Part shown: positions 56,168 through 64,000 of the stretch, one piece after another
Numbering within the stretch: the stretch's first letter is position 1
Layout of the letters: the number at the start of each line of letters is the position of its first letter
Origin: Opitutus sp. GAS368
GTDB lineage: Bacteria; Verrucomicrobiota; Verrucomicrobiia; Opitutales; Opitutaceae
DNA: 64,000 nt
Direction: 5' to 3'
Assembly (NCBI RefSeq): GCF_900104925.1
Contig: NZ_LT629735.1
Span: forward strand, 1,334,291 to 1,398,290
Program-made: the position numbers and the translations under genes
The notes under the pieces: generated by a model
The model's database searches: none
What the model was told of the DNA's origin: nothing
What the model saw: the letters and a program-made list of their open reading frames with translations, nothing else

Positions 56168-56884
56168 TCAAAAGTCGAGGTTTACACCGAGTGTGACCCC
56201 CAACTTCCCGTGTCCGGTCCGACCAAACGGGCCATTCGTTATCGAGCGCCCAAAGCTGTCTGCATAATGCAGCCCGGCCACCACAGTCGAATGCGGTCCG
56301 ACCCGGTAAGGCACGTGCGCCTCCCCGCCCCAATAACCATAGCTGTCAGCTCGCCGTGGCCCCGGTGCGTCCGGCCGCCAGTCGTCGCCGCTCACCCACC
56401 CCGTGAAGAAGTTCAATTCGAGGAACGCGCCCAGCTTCGTCAGCGCGATGCTGCGCGCCAGCGAGGCCTGCACCGTGTCCGCGCGCAAACGGAAGTCGTG
56501 ATAATACGCCAGGCCCGGCGTGAAGCCTTGGATCGGCGCGAGGGTCGCGTTCAGACCCGCCTCGAGCGAACGTTTCACACCTCCGCCCGGCACATCATCG
56601 AACCAGGCGTGCGCCACGGAGGCTTCCAGCGTGACCGCATCCGCCGGCCGCCATGCATAGGCGGCGTTCAGGTTCACCTCGCGGGTATCGCCTTGGCTGA
56701 AGGGTTGGTTGATCCACAGCCCGCCGCGAAGGTTGTCGCGGTTGAACTCCACCGCCGCCTGCGCGGAATCACCCGCCCGTTCGACACCCCGAAACACGTA
56801 GCTTGAGGCATAGGCGACATCGATGCGCACCGGTGGGGCTTCGTCGATCTGCGCACGGATCGCACCCGCCAGCAGGAGAAACAC
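56168..56884 (-). CDS. TorF/Gcw_chp-like outer-membrane porin
   Basis: About 238 residues from the GTG at 56884. VAYASSYVFRGVERAGDSAQ resembles the opening of TorF (Gcw_chp) putative porins, and alternating beta-strands run to the aromatic C-terminus (GVTLGVNLDF), the usual outer-membrane insertion signal. The start is a problem: the GTG leaves only a short signal segment (FLLLAGAIRA), whereas an ATG at 56965 gives a fuller one but reads through a dispersed inverted repeat. The repeat may have inserted into the 5' end and been partly absorbed. Confidence 0.7.
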   Translation of the reverse strand: MFLLLAGAIRAQIDEAPPVRIDVAYASSYVFRGVERAGDSAQAAVEFNRDNLRGGLWINQPFSQGDTREVNLNAAYAWRPADAVTLEASVAHAWFDDVPGGGVKRSLEAGLNATLAPIQGFTPGLAYYHDFRLRADTVQASLARSIALTKLGAFLELNFFTGWVSGDDWRPDAPGPRRADSYGYWGGEAHVPYRVGPHSTVVAGLHYADSFGRSITNGPFGRTGHGKLGVTLGVNLDF

Positions 56885-56913
56885 CCCTATTCCCCAAACG
56901 ACTCCACTTCTCC

Positions 56914-57001
56914 TGTCATTCTGAGCGCAGCGAAGAATCCAGCCTTTCGGCGCGGGCACAACCATCGCCCAACTGGATTCTTCACTGCGCTCAGAATGAC
57001 A
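56914..57001. repeat. Inverted repeat (CATTCTGAGCGCAG family) at the porin gene start
   Basis: TGTCATTCTGAGCGCAGCGA with GAATCCAG at 56914-56942 faces its complement at 56973-57001 with 28 of 29 bases matching. In the porin frame it translates as the well-known CHSERSEESS / LRCAQND pattern of this element type. Confidence 0.85.
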
Positions 57002-57062
57002 AACCATACTGGCCATGGATGTGTTTGTTTTTGCCTCCGTTGTCCACACACTCGTTCTGCCC

Positions 57063-57425
57063 ATGAAGTCTCCCACCCGCTTTAACCTTCTTGCCGCCGG
57101 CCTGCTCGGTTTCACCGGCGTCGCGCTGGGAGCCTTTGGGGCGCATGTCCTCAAGGACACCCTCGCGGCCGCGGGCACCCTCGATACCTGGCGCACGGCC
57201 GTCCTCTACCACCTGATCCACGCCGTGGCGCTGGTGGCCCTCCCGGGCTGGCCTTGGGTCGGCCGCTGCTGGACGGCCGGCGTGGTCCTGTTTTCCGGCT
57301 CGCTCTACTGGCTCGCCCTCGGCGGGCCGAAAGTCCTCGGTCCGGTCACGCCGCTCGGCGGCGCGGCTCTCCTGCTTGGCTGGACGCTGCTCGCCTGGCA
57401 CGCCTTCAAGTCGCCCCGGGAATGA
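57063..57425 (+). CDS. DUF423 family small membrane protein
   Basis: 120 residues with four hydrophobic helices and the family signature LLGFTGVALGAFGAHVLKD and AVLYHLIHAVALVAL (YgdD/TMEM256-type). The function is unknown. The start at 57063 follows from the family N-terminus. Its stop overlaps the next gene start (ATGA). Confidence 0.92.
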   Translation: MKSPTRFNLLAAGLLGFTGVALGAFGAHVLKDTLAAAGTLDTWRTAVLYHLIHAVALVALPGWPWVGRCWTAGVVLFSGSLYWLALGGPKVLGPVTPLGGAALLLGWTLLAWHAFKSPRE

Positions 57426-58849
57426 AGCTGCCACCGCCCCTGCTCGCCGCCCTTGCCGCCCTGCGCTCCGCCGGCGGCCGGCCGCGCCTGGTCGGCGGCT
57501 GCGTGCGCGACTGGCTGCTCGGGCTCGAGCCCAAGGATTTCGACATCGAGGTCTATGGCCTCGACTACGAGGCGCTGGGGCGCGCCTTGGCGCCGTTCGG
57601 ACCGACGGATCTGGTCGGTCGTAGTTTTGGCGTGATTAAAGTCCGACTCGACGGCGCCGAATACGACTTCAGCCTGCCGCGGCGCGAGTCCAAGACCGGG
57701 GCCGGGCATCGCGGCTTCAAGGTCGCGCCGGATTCAACGCTGACCGAGGCCGAGGCCGCCGCCCGGCGCGACTTTACGATCAACGCCATCGCCTACGATC
57801 CGCTGGACAACCGGATTCTCGATTTCCACGGCGGGGCCGAGGACCTGAAGAAGAAAATCCTGCGCCACACGGGCCCGGCGTTCGTCGAGGATCCGTTGCG
57901 GGTGTTGCGGGCCTTCCAATTCGCCGCGCGCTTCGGGCTTACGCTCGCGCCCGAGACCGCGGCGCTGTGCCGGTCAATCTCCGACAGCTACCAGGAGCTG
58001 GCGATCGAACGCGTCTGGGGCGAGTGGGACAAGTGGGCGACCAAGGCTGTAAAGCCCTCGCTCGGCATCATGGCCCTCAAACAGGCCGGCTGGCTGAAAC
58101 ATTTCCCGGAGATCGCCGCGCTCGATGGCGTCCCGCAGGAACCCGAGTGGCACCCCGAGGGCGACGTGCTGATCCACACCAATCACTGTCTCGATGCCCT
58201 GGTCGGCCTGTCTTCCTGGCGCGAGGGTCCGCCCCAGGTCCGCCGGATTCTGTCCCTCAGCGTGCTGGCGCATGATTTCGGCAAGGCCACCACGACCAGG
58301 CAGGCCGAGCGCCGCGGCATGCTGCGTTGGACGAGCCCCGAGCATGAGGCGGCGGGCGGGCCGCTGGCCGAGAGTTTCCTCCAGCGCATCGGCTCGCCGC
58401 TCGACCTGATTCCCCACGTGCGCCAATTGGTCGTCAACCATCTCCTGCACCACCAGGGCGCCGAGGAATACCGGGACACCACGGTGCGGCGCCTTGCCCG
58501 CAAGATCGAGCCGGCGACCCTCGACGAACTCATCGCCGTGATGCAGGCCGACCACCTCGGCCGCCCTCCGCTGGTTTCCGCCGAAACGGTGCGGCGCCTG
58601 GATCACCTGCGCACCGCCGCCCGGCGCCTGATGCTGGAACACGCGGCGCCCAAGCCCATTGTGCTGGGCCGCCACCTCATCGCCTTGGGCCTGCCGCCGG
58701 GACCGCAGTTCAAACCCGCCCTCGATGCCGCCTTCGAATCGCAGCTCGACGGCGCCTTTGCCGACGAGGCCGGCGGCCTCGAGTGGATGCGAAACTATTT
58801 GCGGGCCCATCCGCCGGTTTTATCCTCCTCTTCCACTCCTTCACCATGA
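57422..58849 (+). CDS. CCA-adding/poly(A) polymerase-type nucleotidyltransferase with HD domain
   Basis: 475 residues. The class II head has [20 protein letters not shown] (metal-binding Asp pair), [12 protein letters not shown] and [16 protein letters not shown]; a C-terminal HD-type part has [17 protein letters not shown] and [10 protein letters not shown]. It probably adds or repairs CCA ends of tRNA; the two tRNAs here carry CCA in the DNA, so repair is its likely job. It is coupled to the DUF423 gene and overlaps transaldolase by four bases. Confidence 0.9.
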   Translation: MKLPPPLLAALAALRSAGGRPRLVGGCVRDWLLGLEPKDFDIEVYGLDYEALGRALAPFGPTDLVGRSFGVIKVRLDGAEYDFSLPRRESKTGAGHRGFKVAPDSTLTEAEAAARRDFTINAIAYDPLDNRILDFHGGAEDLKKKILRHTGPAFVEDPLRVLRAFQFAARFGLTLAPETAALCRSISDSYQELAIERVWGEWDKWATKAVKPSLGIMALKQAGWLKHFPEIAALDGVPQEPEWHPEGDVLIHTNHCLDALVGLSSWREGPPQVRRILSLSVLAHDFGKATTTRQAERRGMLRWTSPEHEAAGGPLAESFLQRIGSPLDLIPHVRQLVVNHLLHHQGAEEYRDTTVRRLARKIEPATLDELIAVMQADHLGRPPLVSAETVRRLDHLRTAARRLMLEHAAPKPIVLGRHLIALGLPPGPQFKPALDAAFESQLDGAFADEAGGLEWMRNYLRAHPPVLSSSSTPSP

Positions 58850-59796
58850 GCACTCCCACCCAACTCGATCAACTCAAGCAATTCACCAAGGTCGTGGCCG
58901 ACACCGGCGACTTCGCCAGCATGAAGGAATACGCGCCGCAGGACGCGACGACCAATCCCAGCCTGATCCTCAAGGCCGCGGCCCTGCCGGCTTACGCCCA
59001 CCTGCTCGACCAGGCGGTCAAGGACGCCGGCGTCGCCGCGCGCACGGATCAGATCATTGACCGGCTGCTCGTGCTCTTCGGTCAGGAAATCCTCAAGATC
59101 GTGCCGGGCCGCGTCTCGACCGAGGTGGATGCGCGCCTCTCGTTCGACCGCGACGGTTCGATGGCCAAGGCCCGCGAGATCATCGGCCTCTATGAGAAGG
59201 CCGGCATCCCGCGCGAACGCATCCTCATCAAACTCGCTTCGACCTGGGAGGGCATCAAGGCCGCCGAGTTGCTGCAGCAGGAAAAGATCAACTGCAACCT
59301 GACGCTGCTCTTCTCCTTCGCCCAGGCGGTCGCCTGTGCCGAGGCCAAGGTCCAGCTCATCTCGCCGTTCGTCGGCCGCATCCTCGACTGGTATAAGAAG
59401 AGCACCGGGAAGGATTACGCCCCGGCCGAGGACCCGGGCGTGAAGTCCGTCACGGAAATCTACACCTACTACAAGAAGTTCGGCCACGCGACCGAGGTCA
59501 TGGGTGCGTCCTTTCGCAACAAGGGCGAGATCACCGAGCTCGCCGGCTGCGACCTGCTGACCATCAGCCCGCAATTGCTCGGCGAACTCAAAGCCAGCAC
59601 CGAGCCGCTCGGGCGCAAGCTCGACCCCGCCAAGGCCAGGACCGCGGACATCAAGAAGGTGGGCTTTGACGAGAAGGGCTTCCGCTTTGCCTTCAACGAA
59701 GACGCCATGGCCACGGAGAAGACCGCCGAGGGCATCCGCGTATTCGCCGCCGACATCGTCAAACTCGAGCAGCTCATCAAGCAGAAGCGCGGCTGA
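58846..59796 (+). CDS. tal: Transaldolase
   Basis: 316 residues, type 1 (TalB) length. The Schiff-base Lys is in [18 protein letters not shown], and [27 protein letters not shown] and [16 protein letters not shown] are family signatures. It moves a dihydroxyacetone unit in the non-oxidative pentose phosphate pathway. The start overlaps the stop of the preceding gene (ATGA). Confidence 0.98.
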   Translation: MSTPTQLDQLKQFTKVVADTGDFASMKEYAPQDATTNPSLILKAAALPAYAHLLDQAVKDAGVAARTDQIIDRLLVLFGQEILKIVPGRVSTEVDARLSFDRDGSMAKAREIIGLYEKAGIPRERILIKLASTWEGIKAAELLQQEKINCNLTLLFSFAQAVACAEAKVQLISPFVGRILDWYKKSTGKDYAPAEDPGVKSVTEIYTYYKKFGHATEVMGASFRNKGEITELAGCDLLTISPQLLGELKASTEPLGRKLDPAKARTADIKKVGFDEKGFRFAFNEDAMATEKTAEGIRVFAADIVKLEQLIKQKRG

Positions 59797-59820
59797 GTTT
59801 CTGACTGTCCCGGCGCTTGT

Positions 59821-59880
59821 CGTAGGAGCTTGCTTGCAAGCGATTCGGCGCGCGAAATCGCCTGCCAGCAGGCTCCTACA
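59821..59880. repeat. REP-like inverted repeat, same family as 20874-20954
   Basis: CGTAGGAGCTTGCTTGCAAG with CGATT faces AATCGCCTGCCAGCAGGCTC with CTACA, about 21 of 25 bases pairing. It ends at the base before the ATG of the GH20-like gene. Confidence 0.85.
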
Positions 59881-61806
59881 ATGCAATCCACGCCGATTAA
59901 AGCCTTCCAGTGGGATCTCGCGCGGCAGGTCGAGCAGCTGGATTTCCTGCGGGCCCTCCTGCCGCGCTACGCGGCGTGGGGCTACCAGGAACTTTACCTG
60001 CACCTCGAGGACGCGGTGCACTACCCCAGCCTGCCCGGCATCGGCCGCGATGACGCCTACACCTATGAACAGCTGGGTGAACTGGTGCTGGCCGCGGCGC
60101 AGCATGGCATCCGCGTCGTGCCCATCGTCAATCTGCTGGGCCACACGCAATACCTCATCAAGCACCCCGAGTGGCGCGACTTGAACGAGCTGCGCGACGA
60201 CCGCGATCGTCCGCTGCCGCACGGCCAGATCTGTCCGCTGCACCCGCGCACCCGCGAGGTCGCCGAGCGGCTTTTGCGGGACCTGGCGCCGTATTGCACC
60301 GCGGGCAAGGTGCACGTCGGGCTCGACGAGTCGTTTCACCTCGGCAAATGCCCGCGCTGCCGCGCGGAGGTCGCGCGCCTCGGCCTCGGCGGGCATTTTG
60401 CCGGGCACATCAACCGGCTGCACGGCGTCGCCGCGACGCAAGGCCTGCAGCTGGGGATCTGGGCCGACATGCTCTACTTCACCCCCGAGGCCATTCCGCT
60501 GCTGCCCCGGGGCATCACGGCTTACGACTGGTATTATTATCCCTTCGCGAAGAAGCCACGCGTCGAGTTCTTCAATTTTGCGGAACGCGACCTGCAACCG
60601 GCACTGCAGAAACACGGCATCGCCTACTACGGCTGCCCAATGAACGGTGCATTCCGCCACGAACCGCTGCCCGTGTTCGGCGACCGGCTGGCGAACATCC
60701 GTTCGTGGTGGGAACGCTGCACCGCGGTCAAGGCCGAGGGATTCCTCGTGACTTCCTGGGAGGCCTACCGGCTCGCCCTGGAAACGACCACGCTGGTGGA
60801 TGCGGCCGCGGCGAATCTCTGGCTGGAACCCGCACAGGACGACGCCACGGCGATGCTGGCCCGGGGCTTGGAACGGACCTTTAAGATGACGGCGGCGCGG
60901 CCTTCCGCCCGCGCGCTGCTGGCCGCCGACGAGCACGCGTTCGCCGGTTATGCCCGCTGGCAGATCAACGACCGCTGGGACGTATTTGCCGGCAGCGAAA
61001 GCCTCAAACCGTATCAAAACGAGGAGCGCTTCTTCGCCCGCCTGCTCGCATCGGGTTTGGCGTGGCCGAAGGCTTTGGCCGCCAGCCTCGCTTTCCGGCA
61101 TTATCTGGCCCGTCGCGATGTCTTCGTGCGCCAGGCGGCCCGCGAAGTCTTCAAGTTGCGCCGGCTGGGACCAGCCCGTCCGGAGGCCGGGCTCCATCTC
61201 AAGGCCATGCAGGCCGCCGCGGTGGAGTTTGCCCGGGATCTGAAGACCGGCCGGCTGGCCGCCCAGGCGATGTGGGCGCGGACCCGCGACCCACAGGTGC
61301 GCGGCCAGAACGAGGCTGTGATCGAAGCGGACGAAACCCGGTTGACCGACTGGAGAGACTGGTTGAAGCGCGTGATTAGAAACCCCGAGCTGGTCTGGCA
61401 GGCCACCCCGGTATGCGGGGTCTGGCAACTGCAGTTCATGGTGCACAACTTCGCTCCGGCCGTGCAGAAAGTGATCGTCGAACAACAGGATGCGGACGGC
61501 ACGTGGCGACCGCTAGCTGCGCGTTACACGATCGAATTCCGCGCCCAGGCCGCCCGCCCGCACTGCCGGCTCAAGCGCGAGTTTACAGTGCCAGTCCCGA
61601 CCCCGGATACGCCCCTCCGCCTTGCCGTGCACGGCGTCGGTCAGGTTGCAATCAGCCACGCGGTGCTGACCGACGGAGTTCGCCGCCTTACCCCGAGGAA
61701 TTACCGGGCCAAGCGAATCCTCGGTCAGCCGGCACCGCAGCGTGGATTGCCCAAGATCGAGTCCGGGCCAAGCAGCCCCCTGCTGCCACTCAATTTCCTG
61801 GCCTAG
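59881..61806 (+). CDS. GH20-like beta-N-acetylhexosaminidase domain protein
   Basis: 641 residues with no signal peptide. The barrel (YLHLEDAVHYPSLPGIGRDD, VVPIVNLLGHTQYLIKHPEW) leads to HVGLDESFHLGKCPRC, which holds the Asp-Glu pair of GH20 hexosaminidases (H-x-G-x-D-E). Such cytoplasmic forms act on short chitin- or glycan-derived oligosaccharides. The C-terminal third is helical and then beta-rich (WQLQFMVHNFAPAVQKVIVE) and not recognised. It starts directly after a REP-like repeat, so its ribosome-binding site would lie within the repeat. Confidence 0.85.
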   Translation: MQSTPIKAFQWDLARQVEQLDFLRALLPRYAAWGYQELYLHLEDAVHYPSLPGIGRDDAYTYEQLGELVLAAAQHGIRVVPIVNLLGHTQYLIKHPEWRDLNELRDDRDRPLPHGQICPLHPRTREVAERLLRDLAPYCTAGKVHVGLDESFHLGKCPRCRAEVARLGLGGHFAGHINRLHGVAATQGLQLGIWADMLYFTPEAIPLLPRGITAYDWYYYPFAKKPRVEFFNFAERDLQPALQKHGIAYYGCPMNGAFRHEPLPVFGDRLANIRSWWERCTAVKAEGFLVTSWEAYRLALETTTLVDAAAANLWLEPAQDDATAMLARGLERTFKMTAARPSARALLAADEHAFAGYARWQINDRWDVFAGSESLKPYQNEERFFARLLASGLAWPKALAASLAFRHYLARRDVFVRQAAREVFKLRRLGPARPEAGLHLKAMQAAAVEFARDLKTGRLAAQAMWARTRDPQVRGQNEAVIEADETRLTDWRDWLKRVIRNPELVWQATPVCGVWQLQFMVHNFAPAVQKVIVEQQDADGTWRPLAARYTIEFRAQAARPHCRLKREFTVPVPTPDTPLRLAVHGVGQVAISHAVLTDGVRRLTPRNYRAKRILGQPAPQRGLPKIESGPSSPLLPLNFLA

Positions 61807-62180
61807 GCTGACACACGCTGACTGGCCTGCGGCTCTTTTCTCGCCGCGCTGGCCGGGATCCGCTTCTTCAAAAACTCACCATCCTTGGTGAAAATCAGCC
61901 GGTCATTGCCCGCCCAGCGCAGCGAGCCGACGTCGTTGTCAGTAAAATTTGTCAGCAGGTTTTTCTGCCGGTTCTCAAGGTCGATAACCGCCAGGTTCAT
62001 GCGGTGCTCATACGGGACCAGACAAGCGATGCGCTTGCCGTCCGGAGAAAAGGCGAGCTGCGCCAGTGAAGCTTGCTTGAAAAACGTCGCGACCGGCAAC
62101 TCGGGCGGCGGTGCCGCAAAAGAAACAGTCAAAAGGGCGGGCAGGGCCAAGAGATATGAAAAAGAACTCAGGACGTGCAT
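61803..62180 (-). pseudogene. Truncated S9-type (prolyl oligopeptidase family) peptidase, N-terminal fragment
   Basis: 125 residues: a signal peptide (YLLALPALLTVSFAAPPP), ELPVATFFKQASLAQLAFSP with DGKRIACLV, and SLRWAGNDRLIFTKDG, as at the start of the beta-propeller of S9 peptidases. The full enzymes exceed 600 residues, so more than 80% including the catalytic domain is missing. The last 18 codons (PASAARKEPQASQRVSA) do not fit the family and overlap the end of the GH20-like gene by four bases. Confidence 0.75.
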
Positions 62181-62294
62181 ATAGGAAAATGAAGGATGGT
62201 CTTAAAGAGAAAGCCCTTGCCCCAAACGATAGGAAGGGCAAGGGCCGCAAGTTGTCAGGTCGGCTTAAAACCCCCGACAAAATTATCGGTTCGG

Positions 62295-62588
62295 TTAGTT
62301 AGCGTCTCTAACATCGCCACCAACACGGACCAACTCGCTGCTGTATGTAAACGTAAAGGTGCCATCACCCCACATTTCGATAGTGATGCTTGTCTTCCAC
62401 AGGAGCCCATTTGGTCCTGCAGTGAAGTATTCCATGTATTCGCTAGTGGCGCTCGGTATATTAGCTGTGACATAATCGAGGACTTCTTCATAGCTAGGAG
62501 GGAGCGCACGAGCACTCGCGGTCGCTGATAGAATGGCGACCACACAGAGAAGGATCTTCCAAATGTAGGTTGGTCGAATGATGTTCAT
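62295..62588 (-). CDS. Small secreted protein, unknown function
   Basis: 97 residues with a signal peptide (WKILLCVVAILSATASARA) and a mature part of about 70 residues rich in Tyr, Thr and Ser (PPSYEEVLDYVTANIPSATS, MWGDGTFTFTYSSELVRVGG). Its codon use is less GC-rich than that of its neighbours. It lies between the TonB-dependent receptor and the S9 fragment. No family is recognised. Confidence 0.6.
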   Translation of the reverse strand: MNIIRPTYIWKILLCVVAILSATASARALPPSYEEVLDYVTANIPSATSEYMEYFTAGPNGLLWKTSITIEMWGDGTFTFTYSSELVRVGGDVRDAN

Positions 62589-62653
62589 AAATAAGGGTCC
62601 CTTTTAGAATAGGTTTGATTTGGGTAAATGCCTTTACGAACTAAGGTGGTTTA

Positions 62654-64000
62654 TCAGAATTGTTTACTAACTCTGATATACAGAACCCGACCGGCGGAGA
62701 GATTGCCGTAGGTGTTCCCGTCGAAGTTGAGAGTCTCGTAACCGTTGCGAGGCGGCTCTTGGTTCATCACGTTGTTGGCGCCGATGGTGATGTCCGTATT
62801 CCACAGGCCGCGATACGTGATCGACGGATTGATCGTGGTGGTGGGATTCTCACCCCAGCCGGCCGCGGTGTAGCCGTCGTTGAAGTATTGGCCGGAGTAG
62901 CGGGCCGTCACGGCGGCTCTCCAGTGGTCGCGGTAGCTCCAGTCGGCGCCGAAGGTGCCGATGAAACGGGGATTGTTATAGAGGCCTACGTTATTGATGG
63001 CCCCGGCGCCGGTGCCGGCATCCGAGCCGATGTAGGAGATGTAGGTCGCGGCGGCCTTGAACCGGAACGAGCCGATGCGGGTATCGTTGATCCCGTAATC
63101 GAGCTCGAAGTCGTAGCCCTTGTAGAACTGCTTGGCCAGGTTGACCGGAACGGTCGACAGACGCAGGATCGGGCCCGGATTCTCCGTCGAGTTGTCGCGG
63201 ATGATCGCGTTCGGGTAGAGCTGCTGGCCGCGTGTGCTGAGGATGAAGTTTGCGTTCGGCGTGCTGATGACGTCATCGATCAGGAAGTCGAAATAGTCGA
63301 CCGAGAGGCTGAGGTTCTTCAGCCATGGATTCTTCACCTTCTTGGACAGCTCGAAGACGGCGCCGACGTATTGCACGCGGGCGTTCTCGGGCTTCAGGTT
63401 GGGATTGCCGCCCGTCACGATACGCATCTGGGTCGGCGGATCCTGCGGCCTGAGGGGATCCTGCAGCAGGTTGCTGGAGAAGGCCACGGTCTGGGAGGCG
63501 TAGAGACGGCCGAGATCCGGCGCCTTGAACGACTTGGAATAGGAGCCGCGGAGCAGGACGGACACATAGTCATTCTCCGGCAGGCGCAGCAGGGCGCTGG
63601 CCTTGGGCTTGTTCGTCTTGCCGAAGTCGCTGTATTCCTCATGGCGGCCGGCGAGCTGGACCTCCAGCATCTTGACGATCGGCAAGGAGAACTCGACGTA
63701 GGCCGACTTGACGATGCGCGCGCCGGTCAGCGGCAGGCCGCCGCCACTCCCGACGTAGGACTGGGTGTCCGGCCGGCTGTCCTGCTTCTCATGGCGCCAC
63801 TCGGCGCCCGCCGCCACCCCAACATCCCCGCCAGGCAGGGACAGCTGAGAAATGTTGCCCGAGACCGTGAAGTCCCACGCGTAAGCCTCGACCCGGGAGC
63901 TGCTGTTGGAGATGGTGAAGAGGCTGTTCACCAAGGCTTGGTTATCCGACGGGCCAAAAGGATTCAGCGCCGTGGCGCGGGTCGTGCCGTTGAGCGCCGC
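62654..64000 (-). CDS. TonB-dependent receptor, C-terminal part (5' end outside window)
   Basis: The frame is open to the right edge, giving about 448 C-terminal residues of an outer-membrane barrel. Recognisable pieces are PENARVQYVGAVFELSKKV, the strand pairs typical of TonB receptors (GSFRFKAAATYISYIG, WRAAVTARYSGQYFND), and the end GRVLYIRVSKQF with the terminal Phe of barrel proteins. It takes up large ligands with TonB energy. The plug domain and TonB box are not in view. The row of glycosidases elsewhere suggests a saccharide ligand, without proof. Confidence 0.9.
   Translation of the reverse strand, partial: AALNGTTRATALNPFGPSDNQALVNSLFTISNSSSRVEAYAWDFTVSGNISQLSLPGGDVGVAAGAEWRHEKQDSRPDTQSYVGSGGGLPLTGARIVKSAYVEFSLPIVKMLEVQLAGRHEEYSDFGKTNKPKASALLRLPENDYVSVLLRGSYSKSFKAPDLGRLYASQTVAFSSNLLQDPLRPQDPPTQMRIVTGGNPNLKPENARVQYVGAVFELSKKVKNPWLKNLSLSVDYFDFLIDDVISTPNANFILSTRGQQLYPNAIIRDNSTENPGPILRLSTVPVNLAKQFYKGYDFELDYGINDTRIGSFRFKAAATYISYIGSDAGTGAGAINNVGLYNNPRFIGTFGADWSYRDHWRAAVTARYSGQYFNDGYTAAGWGENPTTTINPSITYRGLWNTDITIGANNVMNQEPPRNGYETLNFDGNTYGNLSAGRVLYIRVSKQF

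Noticed and set aside
58795-61485. Minus-strand open frame of 896 codons across the transaldolase and GH20-like genes
   Set aside because: It is a high-GC shadow frame; the plus-strand genes have clear family motifs.

Overview
The window reads as chromosomal DNA of a GC-rich Verrucomicrobiota bacterium, most likely of the family Opitutaceae. The pointers are a PEP-CTERM protein ending IPEPSTYAAILG plus an arginine-rich tail, a three-gene succinate dehydrogenase with a cytochrome b558-type anchor, a cyclic arginine pathway (argCJBDF, argG) beside rplM-rpsI, a large two-component sensor with a periplasmic propeller and Y_Y_Y domain, many carbohydrate-active enzymes, and several families of short inverted-repeat elements between genes. 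The assignment is inference from gene style; no rRNA is present.

Layout. 1-9751: a sugar-use locus with a ribokinase-like gene, a LacI-type repressor and a divergent five-gene run (GH-like/SUMF1 fusion, secreted GH13-like protein, CitE-like lyase, family III CoA-transferase, MFS carrier). Near-identical palindromes precede the kinase gene and lie between the repressor and the five-gene run. 9.8-21.6 kb: gpsA-lysA, small membrane and lipoproteins, a C39-like peptidase with a small Gly-rich partner, sdhCAB, a PaaK-like ligase, a NUDIX hydrolase and a LysM protein. 21.8-24.8 kb: an island at tRNA-Pro with a truncated tyrosine recombinase, small orphan genes all on the minus strand, and integron-type attC sites without an integron integrase. 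25-35 kb: PEP-CTERM protein, purU, carB, a polysaccharide lyase-like gene, a degenerate NtrC-like regulator, a GspF/PilC protein and tRNA-Gly.

35.3-41.4 kb holds the most novel-looking locus: a YcaO enzyme directly downstream of a 97-residue peptide gene whose C-terminal half is four exact 12-residue units carrying FCDTVCNF. This looks like a multi-core RiPP precursor with its modifying enzyme. A hybrid sensor kinase gene diverges from it, and a LuxR-type response regulator gene converges on the kinase.

41.4-64 kb: rsmE/rsmD, an MCE (Mla-like) lipid-transport operon led by a WPF/WPLF-repeat secreted protein, an ACT-domain protein, argG, a pilin-like protein, argF-argD-argB-argJ-argC, rpsI-rplM, a TorF-like porin, a DUF423 protein, a CCA-adding-type enzyme, transaldolase, a GH20-like hydrolase, a truncated S9 peptidase, and the 3' part of a TonB-dependent receptor running off the right edge. 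Carbamoyl phosphate from CarB and ornithine from ArgJ meet at ArgF, and ArgG continues toward arginine; argH is not in the window.
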